From: Bacteroidaceae bacterium | Lineage (GTDB): Bacteria; Bacteroidota; Bacteroidia; Bacteroidales; Bacteroidaceae | Assembly: GCA_024688885.1 (NCBI GenBank) | Contig: JAILDV010000055.1 | Span: 1-64,000, forward strand | Length of the DNA stretch: 64,000 nucleotides | Reading direction: 5' to 3' | Shown: positions 44,401 to 52,760 of the stretch, piece by piece | Numbering within the stretch: the stretch's first letter is position 1 | How the letters are laid out: each line of letters begins with the position of its first letter | Program-made: the position numbers and the translations under genes | Notes under the pieces: generated by a model | Databases searched by the model: none | Seen by the model: the letters and a program-made list of their open reading frames with translations, nothing else | Told to the model about the DNA's origin: nothing

Positions 44401-44487
44401 GCTCTTATCTTCAGCAACCTGATAGGTCTTCTCCTCCACCCACTTCTGTTGCCATTTCTGCTCAATCTCTCTAAAATTGTATTCCAT
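41407..44487 (-). CDS. leuS: Leucyl-tRNA synthetase carrying three repeat-derived insertions
   Basis: 1026 residues, about 80-100 longer than Bacteroides LeuS as I recall it. It charges tRNA(Leu). The catalytic signatures HVGH (residues 48-51) and KMSKS (about 770) are intact, as is the editing-domain TRADT motif (about 353). The extra length is explained by three in-frame copies of one palindromic DNA element at residues about 149-164, 308-349 and 830-871. All three are read in the same frame and begin [15 protein letters not shown]. None breaks the frame. A -7 box lies 29 bases upstream; recX follows after 3 bases. Confidence 0.96.
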   Translation of the reverse strand: MEYNFREIEQKWQQKWVEEKTYQVAEDKSKPKFYVLNMFPYPSGAGLHVGHPLGYIASDIYARFKRLQGYNVLNPMGYDAYGLPAEQYAIQTGQHPEKTTFQNIDRYREQLDKIGFCFDWDREVRTCAPGYYKWTQWAFQKMFGSFFSKSPLPTSPKGEESHAAGKARPIEELVDFFEQKGTEGLEDFGVAQTENLMFTAEEWNSWDEKKKSDVLMNYRIAFMGETMVNWCAGLGTVLANDEVVDGVSVRGGFPVEQKKMRQWCLRVSAYAQRLLDGLDTIEWSDSIKETQKNWIGRSEGTEVQFKIASPLPTSPKGEESHAACSSTENLTANNPDGNHSPLGETEGASFTIFTTRADTMFGVTFMVLAPESELVEKVTTAEQKAAVEEYIKYVKGRTERERMIDHKVTGVFSGSYAINPFTGEKNPIWISEYVLAGYGTGAIMAVPAHDSRDYAFAKHFGLPIIPLIEGADVSEESYDAKEGIVCNSPRKDVKPYIDFSLNGLTVKEAIAATKKYVKEAGIGRVKVNYRLRDAIFSRQRYWGEPFPVYYKNGIPTMIPEECLPIELPEVDKFLPTETGEPPLGNATVWAWDEVNKKIVENKKIDNKTVFPIELYTMPGFAGSSAYYLRYMDPHNDQALVSKDADEYWQNVDLYVGGSEHATGHLIYSRFWNKFLFDLGVSCKEEPFQKLINQGMIQGRSNFVYRIKDTNTFVTLEKKDQYDVTPIHVDVNIVSADVLDVEAFKAWRPEYNTAEFILNDEGKYVCGWAVEKMSKSMFNVVNPDMIVEKFGADTLRLYEMFLGPVEQSKPWDTNGIDGCHRFLKKLWKFMTSPLPTSPKGEESHAACSSTDNQTANNPDGNHSPLGETVGASKEELKALHTLIKKETADIEAFSYNTTIAAFMVCLNELTKLKSESREVKETLAILLAPFCPHLAEEFWHLLGHTTTVCDAPWPAFNEDYLKEDSVKMMVAFNGKARFPLEFPADVTKEDAEKAALENPQSAKWMEGFTVAKVIVVPGKMINVVLKK
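41877..41998 (-). repeat. GC-rich palindromic element, full copy in leuS (A)
   Basis: 122 bases, bounded by AAGCCCCC and GGGGGCTT. Two inner palindromes (TCTCCCCCAAGGGGGAG and CTCCCCCTTGGGGGAG) flank a single-copy middle of about 65 bases. It differs from copy B at about three positions. It encodes about 41 residues of LeuS between the anticodon-domain segment FLKKLWKF and EELKALHTL. Confidence 0.95.
43443..43564 (-). repeat. GC-rich palindromic element, full copy in leuS (B)
   Basis: 122 bases, about 97% identical to copy A by eye. It lies in the editing (CP1) domain just before [13 protein letters not shown]. Same orientation and reading frame as copy A. Confidence 0.95.
43996..44042 (-). 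repeat. GC-rich palindromic element, half copy in leuS (C)
   Basis: About 46 bases, holding only the right half: AGCCGCATGGCTCTC, the palindrome CCTCCCCCTTGGGGGAGG and the GGGAGGGGGCTT end. It encodes [15 protein letters not shown] after FGSFFSK. Its CATGGCTCTC resembles the intergenic copies at 20976 and 25927 more than copies A and B (CATGGGACTC). Confidence 0.93.
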
Positions 44488-44515
44488 TGTTTTAGTTCAA
44501 TTTTCAAATTTGAGT

Positions 44516-44524
44516 GCAAAGGTA
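44516..44524 (-). promoter_or_regulatory. leuS -7 box
   Basis: TACCTTTGC on the minus strand, 28 bases before the leuS ATG. Confidence 0.7.
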
Positions 44525-44607
44525 CAAAATAAAAATGAAGAAATGAAAAGAATGAGAAAAAAGAAGGTTGCGGCACAGCGCAACCCTCATTTACTTCAAT
44601 AACTTAT

Positions 44608-44683
44608 ATTTATCATTTATCAATTATCATTTATCAATTATCATTTATCAATTATCAATTATCATTTATCATTTAGCGCAGCG
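44608..44683. repeat. TTATCAATTATCATT repeat block
   Basis: About nine alternating TTATCATT/TATCAATT units are followed by ATTTAGCGCAGCGC. It ends at the SGNH hydrolase stop codon. Confidence 0.8.
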
Positions 44684-45340
44684 CTACAGTCCTGCTTCCA
44701 GCAACTGTTCGCAGATGCTCTTCATGCCACTGATGGATGGATGACCATTTTGCTTCTCAATGTCGTGCAGTTCGACAAGCTGCACCTTGTAGTGCTTGCA
44801 CACCTCACGCATTGATTCGTTGATAGGCTCCCGCAATTCCGAGTTCAGGAGGGAAACCAGTTTTGCCTTCGGATAACGCTTCTGCAGCATATCCAGCAGA
44901 CATGCCAATGCAGGACGGAAATTCTTGCAATCATCCTTGGTCCAATCTGCATATTGATACTCACCAATAGGAGAGTTTGCCCAAGCATCGTTCGTACCGC
45001 CAAACACAAAGATGATGTCAGGATTTCCGAGGCTGTCCACACGTGCAATAAAGTTATTACGACTAGAATCCATACGACCATATCCTGTACCACAGATGGT
45101 CGAGCCGCTCCACGAGTCATTCTTCTCCAGCGCATAGCCTTTTGCCTTGATGTAGAGGTTCCACCACATCTGCTCCACCTCCTTCACATCATTCTGATTG
45201 TTCGGGTAGAAAATCGCATAGTTAGCAGGCATAGTACCCTGGAAAGTGGAATACGAGTCGCCCAAAACGGACACCTTCTTCGTCTGTGCCGATGCAGTCA
45301 TTGCCACTGCCATCAGAAAAAGCAAAAATACTTTTCTCAT
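44684..45340 (-). CDS. Exported SGNH/GDSL hydrolase
   Basis: 218 residues with a signal peptide (cut after TASAQ). The SGNH blocks are VLGDSYST (nucleophile Ser), the GTGYGRMD glycine block, FGGTNDAW (Asn) and NGHPSISG (catalytic His). Enzymes of this kind often remove acetyl or other esters from plant polysaccharides such as pectin. It lies beside GH43 and pectinesterase genes, which supports an esterase role in the same pathway; the exact ester is not known. It has its own -7 box at 45374-45381. Confidence 0.85.
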   Translation of the reverse strand: MRKVFLLFLMAVAMTASAQTKKVSVLGDSYSTFQGTMPANYAIFYPNNQNDVKEVEQMWWNLYIKAKGYALEKNDSWSGSTICGTGYGRMDSSRNNFIARVDSLGNPDIIFVFGGTNDAWANSPIGEYQYADWTKDDCKNFRPALACLLDMLQKRYPKAKLVSLLNSELREPINESMREVCKHYKVQLVELHDIEKQNGHPSISGMKSICEQLLEAGL

Positions 45341-45373
45341 AAATAAGTTTTTAATTTAGATTCAACTTGGGGA

Positions 45374-45381
45374 CAAAGGTA
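45374..45381 (-). promoter_or_regulatory. -7 box of the SGNH hydrolase gene
   Basis: TACCTTTG on the minus strand, 33 bases upstream of the start codon. Confidence 0.65.
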
Positions 45382-45473
45382 CGATTAAGTGAGCACAAAA
45401 CAAAATGAAAAATGAAAAGTTCTCATTCTTTTTCTTTTTTCTTAAGACTTTTATCTATATTTGCAAACGAAAT

Positions 45474-45853
45474 CTAAAAAAATAACCTAAAGACACTGTC
45501 TTGCCCTCTTCTATTGTTTCGATGAAGCGTGAGTACGCTTTGTTGTAGTTCACTAACGATATACCCTCCGATGTCCTTGTGATGAAGGAAAGCGGTAAAA
45601 TTATGGGTATTATTCACATTCGTTTCTCCCATTCCAACACGCCGCCGAGGCGTTCTTTTCAGTGAATTTGATTCCGTCGAGCTGAAGGTTCTGTGCTTTC
45701 CGTGTGAAAATAGGGGTTCATACCCCCCAAAATGACCTTCAAGAGGGCAAAAATGAGGTACCATACTCCGAAAATGAGGTAACTTTGAGAGTGTGAGATG
45801 ACACCTTCTGTTTTCGGTGTTAAATTGTTAAATTTTTGTTTTTTTGCTTGCAA
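45474..45853. other. Gene-poor stretch with unexplained short open frames
   Basis: Two minus-strand open frames (45474-45764 and 45659-45853) overlap in different frames and look like no family I know. The composition and the words GGGGTTCATACCCC and CACGCCGCCGAGGCG suggest a decayed mobile element or a long leader, but nothing decides it. Confidence 0.3.
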
Positions 45854-45878
45854 GTAAATAAATGAAAGAAAAAAGATG

Positions 45879-45887
45879 TATCTTTGC
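45879..45887 (+). promoter_or_regulatory. -7 box before the FHA-gene remnant
   Basis: TATCTTTGC, 4 bases before the ATG at 45892. Transcripts could run through to the GH43 gene at 46035. Confidence 0.6.
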
Positions 45888-45891
45888 GCCC

Positions 45892-45999
45892 ATGAAGACT
45901 TATCTCATTATCAACAACAAGGAAGTGGATTTGGAGGCGACTTCCAAAGAAGTTGATGTTCTTTGCGAACAAAGCGCTACGCGATATGCGAAACCTTAG
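45892..45999 (+). pseudogene. 5' remnant of an FHA-type gene
   Basis: 35 codons. The first 16 (MKTYLIINNKEVDLEA) match the start of the FHA-domain gene at 21446 (MKTYIIINNKEIDLEA) at both protein and DNA level. After that the frame diverges and stops at TAG, inside the shared word CTTAGAGCTCGACGGAGTCAA. It looks like a paralogue cut off after its first 48 bases. Confidence 0.65.
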
Positions 46000-46034
46000 A
46001 GCTCGACGGAGTCAAACTTTAATTATTAACTCAT

Positions 46035-47048
46035 ATGCATACATTTTTTCTTATCATCACCTTCCTGTTGGCGATGCCACTAACGGCACAGACAATTCCT
46101 AACAGGATCACTCCCAAATTTGTGCCGCGCACCTTCATGCGCGATAGCATTAACCTCAGCGACCCTTGCATCCTTGCTGATTCCGCCACCCAAACTTACT
46201 ACATGACCGGAACGGATGGCAGGCTCTACACCAGCAAAGACCTTAACACATGGACAGGTCCCTATCCTGTTGCAGAGACTGACCCCAATTCATGGATGGG
46301 TTTCCGACCTCAGATATGGGCGGCAGAACTTCACCACTACAAAGGCAAGTACTACTATTTTGCCACTTTCACCAACGATGCCGTGAAGATAGACACCGTG
46401 CGTGGCAATGTCATTCCCCGACGTGCCTCCCACATCCTCGTCAGCGACAAGCCCACGGGTCCTTATCGCCCTATGGCTGACTCCACCTACCTGCCCGCAA
46501 ATCAACCCACCCTCGATGGCACCTTCTGGGTGGACACCGACGGCAAGCCTTACATGGTCTATTGTGGCGAATGGTTGCAAAACTGGGATGGCACCATCGA
46601 GAAGATACAGCTCAAGCCCGACCTCAGCGGCTCCATCGGACAAGGCACCATCCTCTTCCGTGCTTCCGCATCCCCTTGGAGTCGTGAAGTGGAGAACGGC
46701 AAGGTGCGCCCCAACAAAGTCACTGACGGTCCCTACCTCTTCCGCACTGCCACAGGGCGTCTCGGCATGATATGGACAAGTTGGGTTGATGACATCTACA
46801 CCCAAGGTGTTGCTTACTCCCAGAGCGGCACCCTTGATGGTCCTTGGCTCCAAGAAGCCAAACCCATCACACCCCCCAACTTCGGTCATGGCATGCTTTT
46901 CCGCACCCTCGATGGCAAGTGGCTCATGTCCGTCCATAGTCACAAAAGCGTCAACGGCCGCTACATCCGCATCCCCCACCTCTTCGAAGTCGACCTCTCG
47001 GGCGACAAACTCGTAGTAGGGAAAATGATAGAAGGGAAATATCAGTAA
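46035..47048 (+). CDS. Exported glycoside hydrolase family 43 protein
   Basis: 337 residues with a signal peptide ending near AMPLTAQ. The five-bladed propeller of GH43 is suggested by NLSDPCILAD (catalytic base Asp), LDGTFWVDTDGKPYMVY (second Asp) and TDGPYLFR, where most GH43 enzymes have Glu as general acid and this one has Asp. GH43 enzymes act on arabinan, xylan or galactan side chains, fitting the pectin cluster. It reads toward the DUF4861 gene and has no clear promoter of its own apart from the box at 45879. Confidence 0.85.
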   Translation: MHTFFLIITFLLAMPLTAQTIPNRITPKFVPRTFMRDSINLSDPCILADSATQTYYMTGTDGRLYTSKDLNTWTGPYPVAETDPNSWMGFRPQIWAAELHHYKGKYYYFATFTNDAVKIDTVRGNVIPRRASHILVSDKPTGPYRPMADSTYLPANQPTLDGTFWVDTDGKPYMVYCGEWLQNWDGTIEKIQLKPDLSGSIGQGTILFRASASPWSREVENGKVRPNKVTDGPYLFRTATGRLGMIWTSWVDDIYTQGVAYSQSGTLDGPWLQEAKPITPPNFGHGMLFRTLDGKWLMSVHSHKSVNGRYIRIPHLFEVDLSGDKLVVGKMIEGKYQ

Positions 47049-47117
47049 ATTAGGGCAGCATCTTTCCGTGCAAGCCTGTTTATTTGGTTACAATCTTTTT
47101 ACCTTTGTATGTCATTT

Positions 47118-47135
47118 TTCATTTAGCGCAGCGCA
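47118..47135. repeat. ATTTAGCGCAGCGC repeat
   Basis: The word CATTTAGCGCAGCGCAAT is shared with 44670 and, inverted, 31726. It forms the last codons (I-A-L-R) and stop of the DUF4861 gene. Confidence 0.65.
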
Positions 47136-48358
47136 ATTTTCAATGGGTGTCTCACGCATAGGGCTGCATGGCTGAGGTGTGCTTCCCATTGGGTGAGGGA
47201 GTGAAAATCGGTGTTGGGGTTTTTGTCCCATCCACTGCCGAAGTAGTAGGTGTAGGGGGTGGAGGGACGAATGGTGGCAGTGGCGAGGATATGACCTGTA
47301 GCGATGCCGTTGGGACGCTGCTGGTATGCCGTGGTGATGGGGGTGGGGAAGAGCATGCCCACGTAGATTTTGCCCATTTGGGTGGCGAGCTGGTCACGGT
47401 ATTTTGCGGAATAGACGGAGGGGTCGCCAAGGTCTTCATAGCCCATGTAGCCACTTTCGGAGGAGAGGACATAGGCGGTGGGGTTGCTTTGATGAATGAC
47501 GATGCCTGCTGCCATTTGTGTAGGGGTGGTGAGTCCGTCGTAGGTGACGCTGACACGGTTGAACTGACTGCCTGCATCGAGGGTGATGGTGCGTGTTTCG
47601 GTCAGTGGCTGCCCACCGAATTGTTGGGTGGGATAGGTGAAGCGGACGGTGAAGCGGAGTGGACCCTTGTCGAGAATCTCGAAGGTCTTGTAGCACTGGG
47701 GCATGAAGAGGCTGCCGTCGGGATGGAGGAGGGCGTTGGCACCACCTCCGAGGGTGGGACCTACGGTGTAGCAGTCCATGCCCTTACCGTGGTCAACATG
47801 GTAACTGTAGGCATTGTAGAGCTGGTCAGCGAGGTCACGGTAGCCTCGCTCGGTGAGTTGACGGCTGACGGAGCGCATTTCCTGATTCTGCTCGCTGGCG
47901 TACCAATGGTCGAGCATGAGTTCGGGGGTGCTTTTGTTGAAGAAGTCATAGCCAACGGCAGCGCCATGTCCATAGACTCGGTATGCCACACAGTCGTTTT
48001 CCCAGCCAAATTCGTCTTGACGCTCGGTGAAGAGTCTGCCTTTGGCTCGCACTTCATACTGCTGTGGTGTGCCCTGCTGCACATAATAGGTGGACTTGCC
48101 TTTGGCTGCCACTCCTGCCTGAAAGATGAGCTTGCCGTCCCAGGTGATTTGCGAGGGTATCTCCTTGCCATCGGCGTCTGTCACCACGATGTCTGTCTGT
48201 GTCTGCAGTTTCTTGGTGAGGGTGGTCATGTCCACTTCCACCATCTCCATACGGGCGGTGGCGATGGGGTTTGTCACGGTGACGGTCACTCGTTCTGCGG
48301 CGTGCAGTAATACGGTGAACAGGCAGGCAAGAATCAGTATGAAATGGCGTTTCATCAT
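47123..48358 (-). CDS. DUF4861 family exported protein
   Basis: 411 residues with a signal peptide (cut after LLHA). DUF4861 proteins are found in Bacteroidota pectin and rhamnogalacturonan utilisation loci; their biochemical role is not settled as far as I know. Conserved segments here are ENDCVAYRVYGHG, GYDFFNKSTPELML, HGKGMDCYTVGPTLGGGA and the C-terminal YYFGSGWDKN. Two adjacent ATGs (48358 and 48355) overlap the pectinesterase stop (ATGATGA), so translation is coupled. Its C-terminus is formed by an intergenic repeat word. Confidence 0.85.
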   Translation of the reverse strand: MMKRHFILILACLFTVLLHAAERVTVTVTNPIATARMEMVEVDMTTLTKKLQTQTDIVVTDADGKEIPSQITWDGKLIFQAGVAAKGKSTYYVQQGTPQQYEVRAKGRLFTERQDEFGWENDCVAYRVYGHGAAVGYDFFNKSTPELMLDHWYASEQNQEMRSVSRQLTERGYRDLADQLYNAYSYHVDHGKGMDCYTVGPTLGGGANALLHPDGSLFMPQCYKTFEILDKGPLRFTVRFTYPTQQFGGQPLTETRTITLDAGSQFNRVSVTYDGLTTPTQMAAGIVIHQSNPTAYVLSSESGYMGYEDLGDPSVYSAKYRDQLATQMGKIYVGMLFPTPITTAYQQRPNGIATGHILATATIRPSTPYTYYFGSGWDKNPNTDFHSLTQWEAHLSHAALCVRHPLKIALR

Positions 48359-49680
48359 CGGTTGGGGTAGGTCACTTCGTTGCTCCGATCGCCCAAACCG
48401 CCGTAGTAGTTGGCGCAACGGATGGAGTAACTCACATTCTGCGGGGAGCCTTTGGGTACGTTGTAATAGGGCTGGGTGGTGAATGCCACCACGTCACGGT
48501 TGCGGCACACGGCATAGAGGCAGGCATCGTGCACGTCATCCCAGTAGATGCTGCCTGTGTCCTTGATGTGTATCTCTGGCGGTGGAATTTGTGCTGCCTT
48601 CTGTTCGGGATGCCAGTTGGGGAAGACATCGTGAATGTCGTATTTTTCAGCTTCTGCGGTGGTGAGATTGGTGTTGAAGCGCACGTTTGTCACCACGTTG
48701 TTGGCATCCTTGAACTGCTTGCGGCGCAAGGCTGTGGGTGCGAACTGGAACTCGTTGTCGAGGCTTTCATATTCGGAGAAAAGGCGTGGCAGTGTGCCGT
48801 GCATTTCTGTCCATCCGAGCGAGTCGGGCAGCAGTTCCATGAGTGTACCGATGAAGACTGCCCGAGGGGCATTCTTCCATGGACGTCCCAACATGTATTT
48901 GCCTTCCTGTGCCTTGTCGCCGTAGATGCGGCAGGAGTTGAACACATAGCCGTAGGCACGGTTTGCCTCGGTGGCTGGGGCACAAATCACATTTGCCTTG
49001 TTGCCCCGCTCACGCAGTTCGATGTCGCAGCGGTTGAAGTAGATGGTGCCGCCGCCGCAGATGAAATCGACAGTGCCCTTGACGGTGCAGTCTTCGAGAT
49101 AGGTTGAGCCGCCATCGTTGGTGTAGTAGGTGTCCTGATTGCTCATCAGGGAGAGCCGCTTGAAGATGTTGCCTCGGCAGTTCTTCTCGTTGAGCGCCAC
49201 GGCACGGCTGGCAAATGCCGTCATGTCGTCACGGTAGTTTGACCACAGCTCGAAGTCTTGCAGATAGGTGCTGTCAGCCCCGTTGAGGAAAAGCGTGGAG
49301 GTGCAGCTGATGCCTTCGTGCATGGGCATCGACTCAATCTGCGTGTTCTTCATGCCTTCGCCGCAAATGCTGGTGTTGGGAGCCGTCAGGATGGTCATGG
49401 GAGAGGGGATGGTGAGTTCCTTGCCGTTCTCCGTAATCTTGATGGGATTGCCCTCGCCTTTGATGCGGTACATGGACGATTTCACGAAAATGCGGAAGCG
49501 CTTCGACTTGTCGGCACGATTGTTGGCGGCATGGACAGCAGCAATGAAGTTGCCGTTGTCGGGCACCACGAAATCATACTTGTAGCGAATGCGCCCCAGC
49601 GAGTCAGGAGTCTGTGCCCCTGCTGGATTTGCCAGCAGGGACATCAGAGTAAATGCTATGACAGAAAGAGATGTCTTCAA
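48355..49680 (-). CDS. Exported pectinesterase (CE8 family)
   Basis: 441 residues with a signal peptide (cut after PAGAQ). Pectin methylesterases remove methyl groups from homogalacturonan. The right-handed beta-helix motifs are NQDTYYTND (Gln-Asp), GTVDFICGGG (nucleophile Asp) and LGRPWK (Arg), all intact. The C-terminal part after about residue 340 extends beyond the helix and includes a segment with WDDVHDACLYAVCRNRD that resembles a fibronectin-like fold. It is in one run with the alpha/beta hydrolase (15 bases upstream) and DUF4861. Confidence 0.9.
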   Translation of the reverse strand: MKTSLSVIAFTLMSLLANPAGAQTPDSLGRIRYKYDFVVPDNGNFIAAVHAANNRADKSKRFRIFVKSSMYRIKGEGNPIKITENGKELTIPSPMTILTAPNTSICGEGMKNTQIESMPMHEGISCTSTLFLNGADSTYLQDFELWSNYRDDMTAFASRAVALNEKNCRGNIFKRLSLMSNQDTYYTNDGGSTYLEDCTVKGTVDFICGGGTIYFNRCDIELRERGNKANVICAPATEANRAYGYVFNSCRIYGDKAQEGKYMLGRPWKNAPRAVFIGTLMELLPDSLGWTEMHGTLPRLFSEYESLDNEFQFAPTALRRKQFKDANNVVTNVRFNTNLTTAEAEKYDIHDVFPNWHPEQKAAQIPPPEIHIKDTGSIYWDDVHDACLYAVCRNRDVVAFTTQPYYNVPKGSPQNVSYSIRCANYYGGLGDRSNEVTYPNR

Positions 49681-49695
49681 TGTCTTTTTTTCTTT

Positions 49696-50634
49696 TTACT
49701 TCAGCTTTTCGAGTTTGTCATTTTTCTCAATTGTCCATCCCTCACGCTTGGAGATGCCGCAATCGGCACCTTGGAACATCTTGGCTGCCTCTTTGTCGCC
49801 CTTCAGCTGCCAGTTCAGCCATGCCAGTGCCACGATGGAGAATTCACCGCCATGAGGCTTGCTGTAGGTGCCACCGTGACCCACTGGGAAGTTGGTTGCA
49901 CAAGCGGGCACGTGGTCGATGCGATGGAAGTCGTCCATGCCGTTGCCATAAGCGATGTCAGTCTCACCGCCCAACAGATACATGATGGGGGAATGAATCT
50001 CCTTCAGCTTCTCCTTTGGAGGCATGGGCATGCCGCCTACAGCCTGATTGGCATTCTGCTGGTTGAACAAACCGCTGTTGCAAATCATGAGCAGCTTGAT
50101 GCGCTTGTCGGCACAGTTGAAGAGTGTCTGCAGACCACCGCATGACATACCTGCCACACAGATGTTCTTCAGGTCAATCTTCTTGTAGTAAGGGGAGTTT
50201 TTGTCAGCATTCACCTTCTCCACCCAATCCATCGACTCAATCTGCTGTTCTGTGGTGCTCATAGGGCCGCGATAGCCGTTCTCGTGAGGGAAATAACCTG
50301 TAGCCACCACGATGTAGCCGTGGGAAGCAATCTCGTTGAGGAAGAGGTAGTGCTCCCAAGGAGAGTTGGTGCAGGCACCATTGCCCCATACCAGCACGGG
50401 CAGGGGATTCTTCTCGTTGAAGACAGACAAATCCTGAGGCACGAAAATGGTGTGTGCATCCAGTGAAAGCTCTTCCTTCATGATTGCTTTGTAAGGACCT
50501 GTGCCGCCTTCTTCCACTACACGTGAAGCAGGAGTGGGGGGCTCGTCCATGGTGGTGAAACTCATGCTGATGGCACCTACAGCCACCAGAGCTGTTGCAG
50601 CAAATGCCGAACTAAGAAAACTTTTTACTTTCAT
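49696..50634 (-). CDS. Exported alpha/beta hydrolase
   Basis: 312 residues with an N-terminal signal peptide. The fold is shown by VLVWGNGACTNSP (oxyanion region), the nucleophile elbow GMSCGG (Ser-x-Gly-Gly after Gly-Met), and a later GGETDIAYGN (acid) and GHGGTY (His). The family is close to chlorophyllase/dienelactone-type hydrolases. In this cluster it may remove esters from plant polysaccharides, which is inference. It lies between DUF3237 (52 bases upstream) and the pectinesterase gene. Confidence 0.82.
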   Translation of the reverse strand: MKVKSFLSSAFAATALVAVGAISMSFTTMDEPPTPASRVVEEGGTGPYKAIMKEELSLDAHTIFVPQDLSVFNEKNPLPVLVWGNGACTNSPWEHYLFLNEIASHGYIVVATGYFPHENGYRGPMSTTEQQIESMDWVEKVNADKNSPYYKKIDLKNICVAGMSCGGLQTLFNCADKRIKLLMICNSGLFNQQNANQAVGGMPMPPKEKLKEIHSPIMYLLGGETDIAYGNGMDDFHRIDHVPACATNFPVGHGGTYSKPHGGEFSIVALAWLNWQLKGDKEAAKMFQGADCGISKREGWTIEKNDKLEKLK

Positions 50635-50686
50635 ATTGCGTTAATTGATTATTATTCAAATGGCTCAATAAATCGTACATTGTACA

Positions 50687-51190
50687 TTATTTCACTTTCC
50701 AAATCTTGAGGCAGATGAAGCCCTGCTCACCACCCATGCTGGGTTGGCATACGAAGATGGCATTGTTGAGCCATGCGTATTTGCTGTCAAGAGGAGCCTC
50801 AAATTGTGGTGCTGTGCGGAAATAGAACTGGTTGTTGCCGTTCTCGTCCTTGCCCGTGTAAATCAATCCACGGTTGCGCACATGGATGTTCACGCCATCA
50901 TCGGTTTTGATGCTGTAGATAGCCTCCACTTCGGTGCGACCATGCGCATTGTCCTGTAACTGATAGTCAGCACCGCCAGGGAGAATGGTGCCCTTCATCT
51001 TGGGACCTTCGAATGTGCCTCCCACAATCGGGATGACAAAACGGTTGCCGTGAGAGGTCTGCCCCACCTGATAGGCACCTTCACATTTCACTTTCAGTTC
51101 CACCACATACTCCAGTTGTGGCCCTTCGTTCTGTGCCTTCATTCCAACGAAGAAAGCCAGAAGCATCATTGCAGTCAGAATTCTTTTCAT
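50687..51190 (-). CDS. DUF3237 family exported protein
   Basis: 167 residues with a signal peptide (cut after GMKAQ). The rest matches DUF3237 (UPF0311): GPQLEYVVELKVKC, GNRFVIPIVGGTFEGPKMKG, then TEVEAIYSIKTDDGVNIHV and RTAPQFEAPLDSKYAWLN. The function of the family is unknown. It is the first gene of the likely four-gene transcript to DUF4861, with a -7 box at 51234-51242. Confidence 0.88.
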   Translation of the reverse strand: MKRILTAMMLLAFFVGMKAQNEGPQLEYVVELKVKCEGAYQVGQTSHGNRFVIPIVGGTFEGPKMKGTILPGGADYQLQDNAHGRTEVEAIYSIKTDDGVNIHVRNRGLIYTGKDENGNNQFYFRTAPQFEAPLDSKYAWLNNAIFVCQPSMGGEQGFICLKIWKVK

Positions 51191-51233
51191 TTTCTTGCTA
51201 CGTTTATTTTGATAGGTTTAGTAAAAATAATGG

Positions 51234-51242
51234 GCAAAGATA
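51234..51242 (-). promoter_or_regulatory. -7 box of the DUF3237-to-DUF4861 operon
   Basis: TATCTTTGC on the minus strand, 43 bases upstream of the DUF3237 ATG. Confidence 0.65.
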
Positions 51243-51293
51243 GAGAAAAAATATGAAAGAAGAAAAAAAATTTATGTACAATTTGACAATCAG

Positions 51294-52727
51294 TTAGGAG
51301 TGAAGCCGCTTCAACAATTCGAGCAGCACTTGCCAGATGTCACCGATGGTGGAGAGTTCCACCCGTTCGCTGGCGGAATGGGGCTCGACGATGCGGGGTC
51401 CTATGCTGGCTATCTGAATGCCTGGATAGTGCTGCACGAAAAAGCCTGCCTCGAGAACAAAGTGCATAGCAACCATGCGAGGACGCCAACCTAACACGTC
51501 TTGGAAGGTGTTGCTGACCAGTTGCAGGAAGGGTGACTGCTGGTCTTCCTGCCATGCGGGTGCCGACATCACCAATTCGGATTGGCTGTTGGCAGATGTG
51601 AAGGTGTGGGCAATGTCCTTGCTGAGTGTTTCCATGTCGCCGTCGATAAAACTACGTGTGTGGGTGGACACGAAAAGGTGGTCTTCTGCTGCTGAGATGC
51701 GACCTATATTGTTGGAGGTCTCCACCGTGCCAACCATCGTCTCACTCATCTTCACCACTCCTTGAGGCACTTTCTCAAGACAAGTGACCAATGCCTGCAC
51801 TGCCTCGATGGGGAGGATAGTTTCAGGTCTTTCACATGGCTCGATGCGGCAGGTGATGCGAGGGTCGGTGCTCCCATATTCACTGTGCAGCCACTGGTTG
51901 AGGCTCTCCACTTGCTTGACCATGAACTCGGTGGCATTGTCGGATGGGCAGCCAATCACCATCTCCCCTTTCGAGGCTATGGAAGCATTGGCTTCACCTA
52001 TCTGTATGTCTGATACGACCATGCCACTTTTATGACAGATGGCTGACAGGATGATGCGGGCAGGAATCACTGCACTGCAACGCCCTTTATTGATGTCTAC
52101 GCCAGAGTGCCCTCCCAATCCCCCTTCGATACGGATGCGACACCATTTGCTGATGTCAGCAGATGCTGGTTGCCGCTTCATCGGTATGCGGTGGAACTGC
52201 AAGCAGGCTCCTGCGGCACCCGTTGTGATGGTGTCGTAGTCTTCGGAGTCGAGATTGATGACCTTGCGACCTTTCAGAAAATCCTTGCCCAGCTGCGAGG
52301 CACCAGACATTCCGTCCTCCTCGTTGGTGGTGGTGATGACCTCAAGGGCTGGGTGTACGATGCTGTCGTCTTCGAGCACAGCAAGCGCCATCGACAAGCC
52401 AATGCCATTGTCAGCACCCAACGAGGTGCCACGGGCTTTCATCCACCCGTCTTCCTCATAAGCCTCGATGGGGTCGTTCAGCGGGTCGTTCATGTCCACA
52501 CACACCATGTCCATGTGGTTGAGCAACACGATGGGTTCTGCATCCTCATGACCTGGGGTGGCAGGTTTGCGTATCACCACACAGTTTTCCTGATCACGCT
52601 CATACTCCAAATGGAGACGTTCTGCAAATTGGCAAAGATAGTCTGCCACCCGTTCCTCATGATGAGAGGGACGGGGTATCTTGTTCAGTTCATGGAAGAT
52701 GCTGAATACACGGGCTGTTGTGTTCAT
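51294..52727 (-). CDS. pepD: Cytosolic aminoacyl-histidine dipeptidase (M20)
   Basis: 477 residues, normal length for PepD (carnosinase-type, cytosol nonspecific dipeptidase). Metal ligands are in LLNHMDMVCV (His-x-Asp), GADNGIG (bridging Asp), TTNEEDGMSG (Glu-Glu) and NLDSED. The lid domain contains GGLGGHSGVDI and the C-terminal His is in PHSASERV. It hydrolyses dipeptides such as beta-Ala-His and Xaa-His. No signal peptide. It is preceded by a long repeat block and no -7 box is obvious. Confidence 0.95.
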   Translation of the reverse strand: MNTTARVFSIFHELNKIPRPSHHEERVADYLCQFAERLHLEYERDQENCVVIRKPATPGHEDAEPIVLLNHMDMVCVDMNDPLNDPIEAYEEDGWMKARGTSLGADNGIGLSMALAVLEDDSIVHPALEVITTTNEEDGMSGASQLGKDFLKGRKVINLDSEDYDTITTGAAGACLQFHRIPMKRQPASADISKWCRIRIEGGLGGHSGVDINKGRCSAVIPARIILSAICHKSGMVVSDIQIGEANASIASKGEMVIGCPSDNATEFMVKQVESLNQWLHSEYGSTDPRITCRIEPCERPETILPIEAVQALVTCLEKVPQGVVKMSETMVGTVETSNNIGRISAAEDHLFVSTHTRSFIDGDMETLSKDIAHTFTSANSQSELVMSAPAWQEDQQSPFLQLVSNTFQDVLGWRPRMVAMHFVLEAGFFVQHYPGIQIASIGPRIVEPHSASERVELSTIGDIWQVLLELLKRLHS

Positions 52728-52760
52728 AATTATAATTACAATTTAACACGCCCTGTAGGG

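Noticed and set aside
47083-47107. TACCTTTG with TTTG upstream on the plus strand after GH43
   Set aside because: The spacing (13 bases) is short and the only thing downstream is the antisense end of DUF4861; I could not support a transcript.
47168-48310. 380-codon open frame on the plus strand
   Set aside because: Antisense to DUF4861, which has a signal peptide, family motifs and an operon context. The antisense product is a Gly/Val/His-rich shadow.
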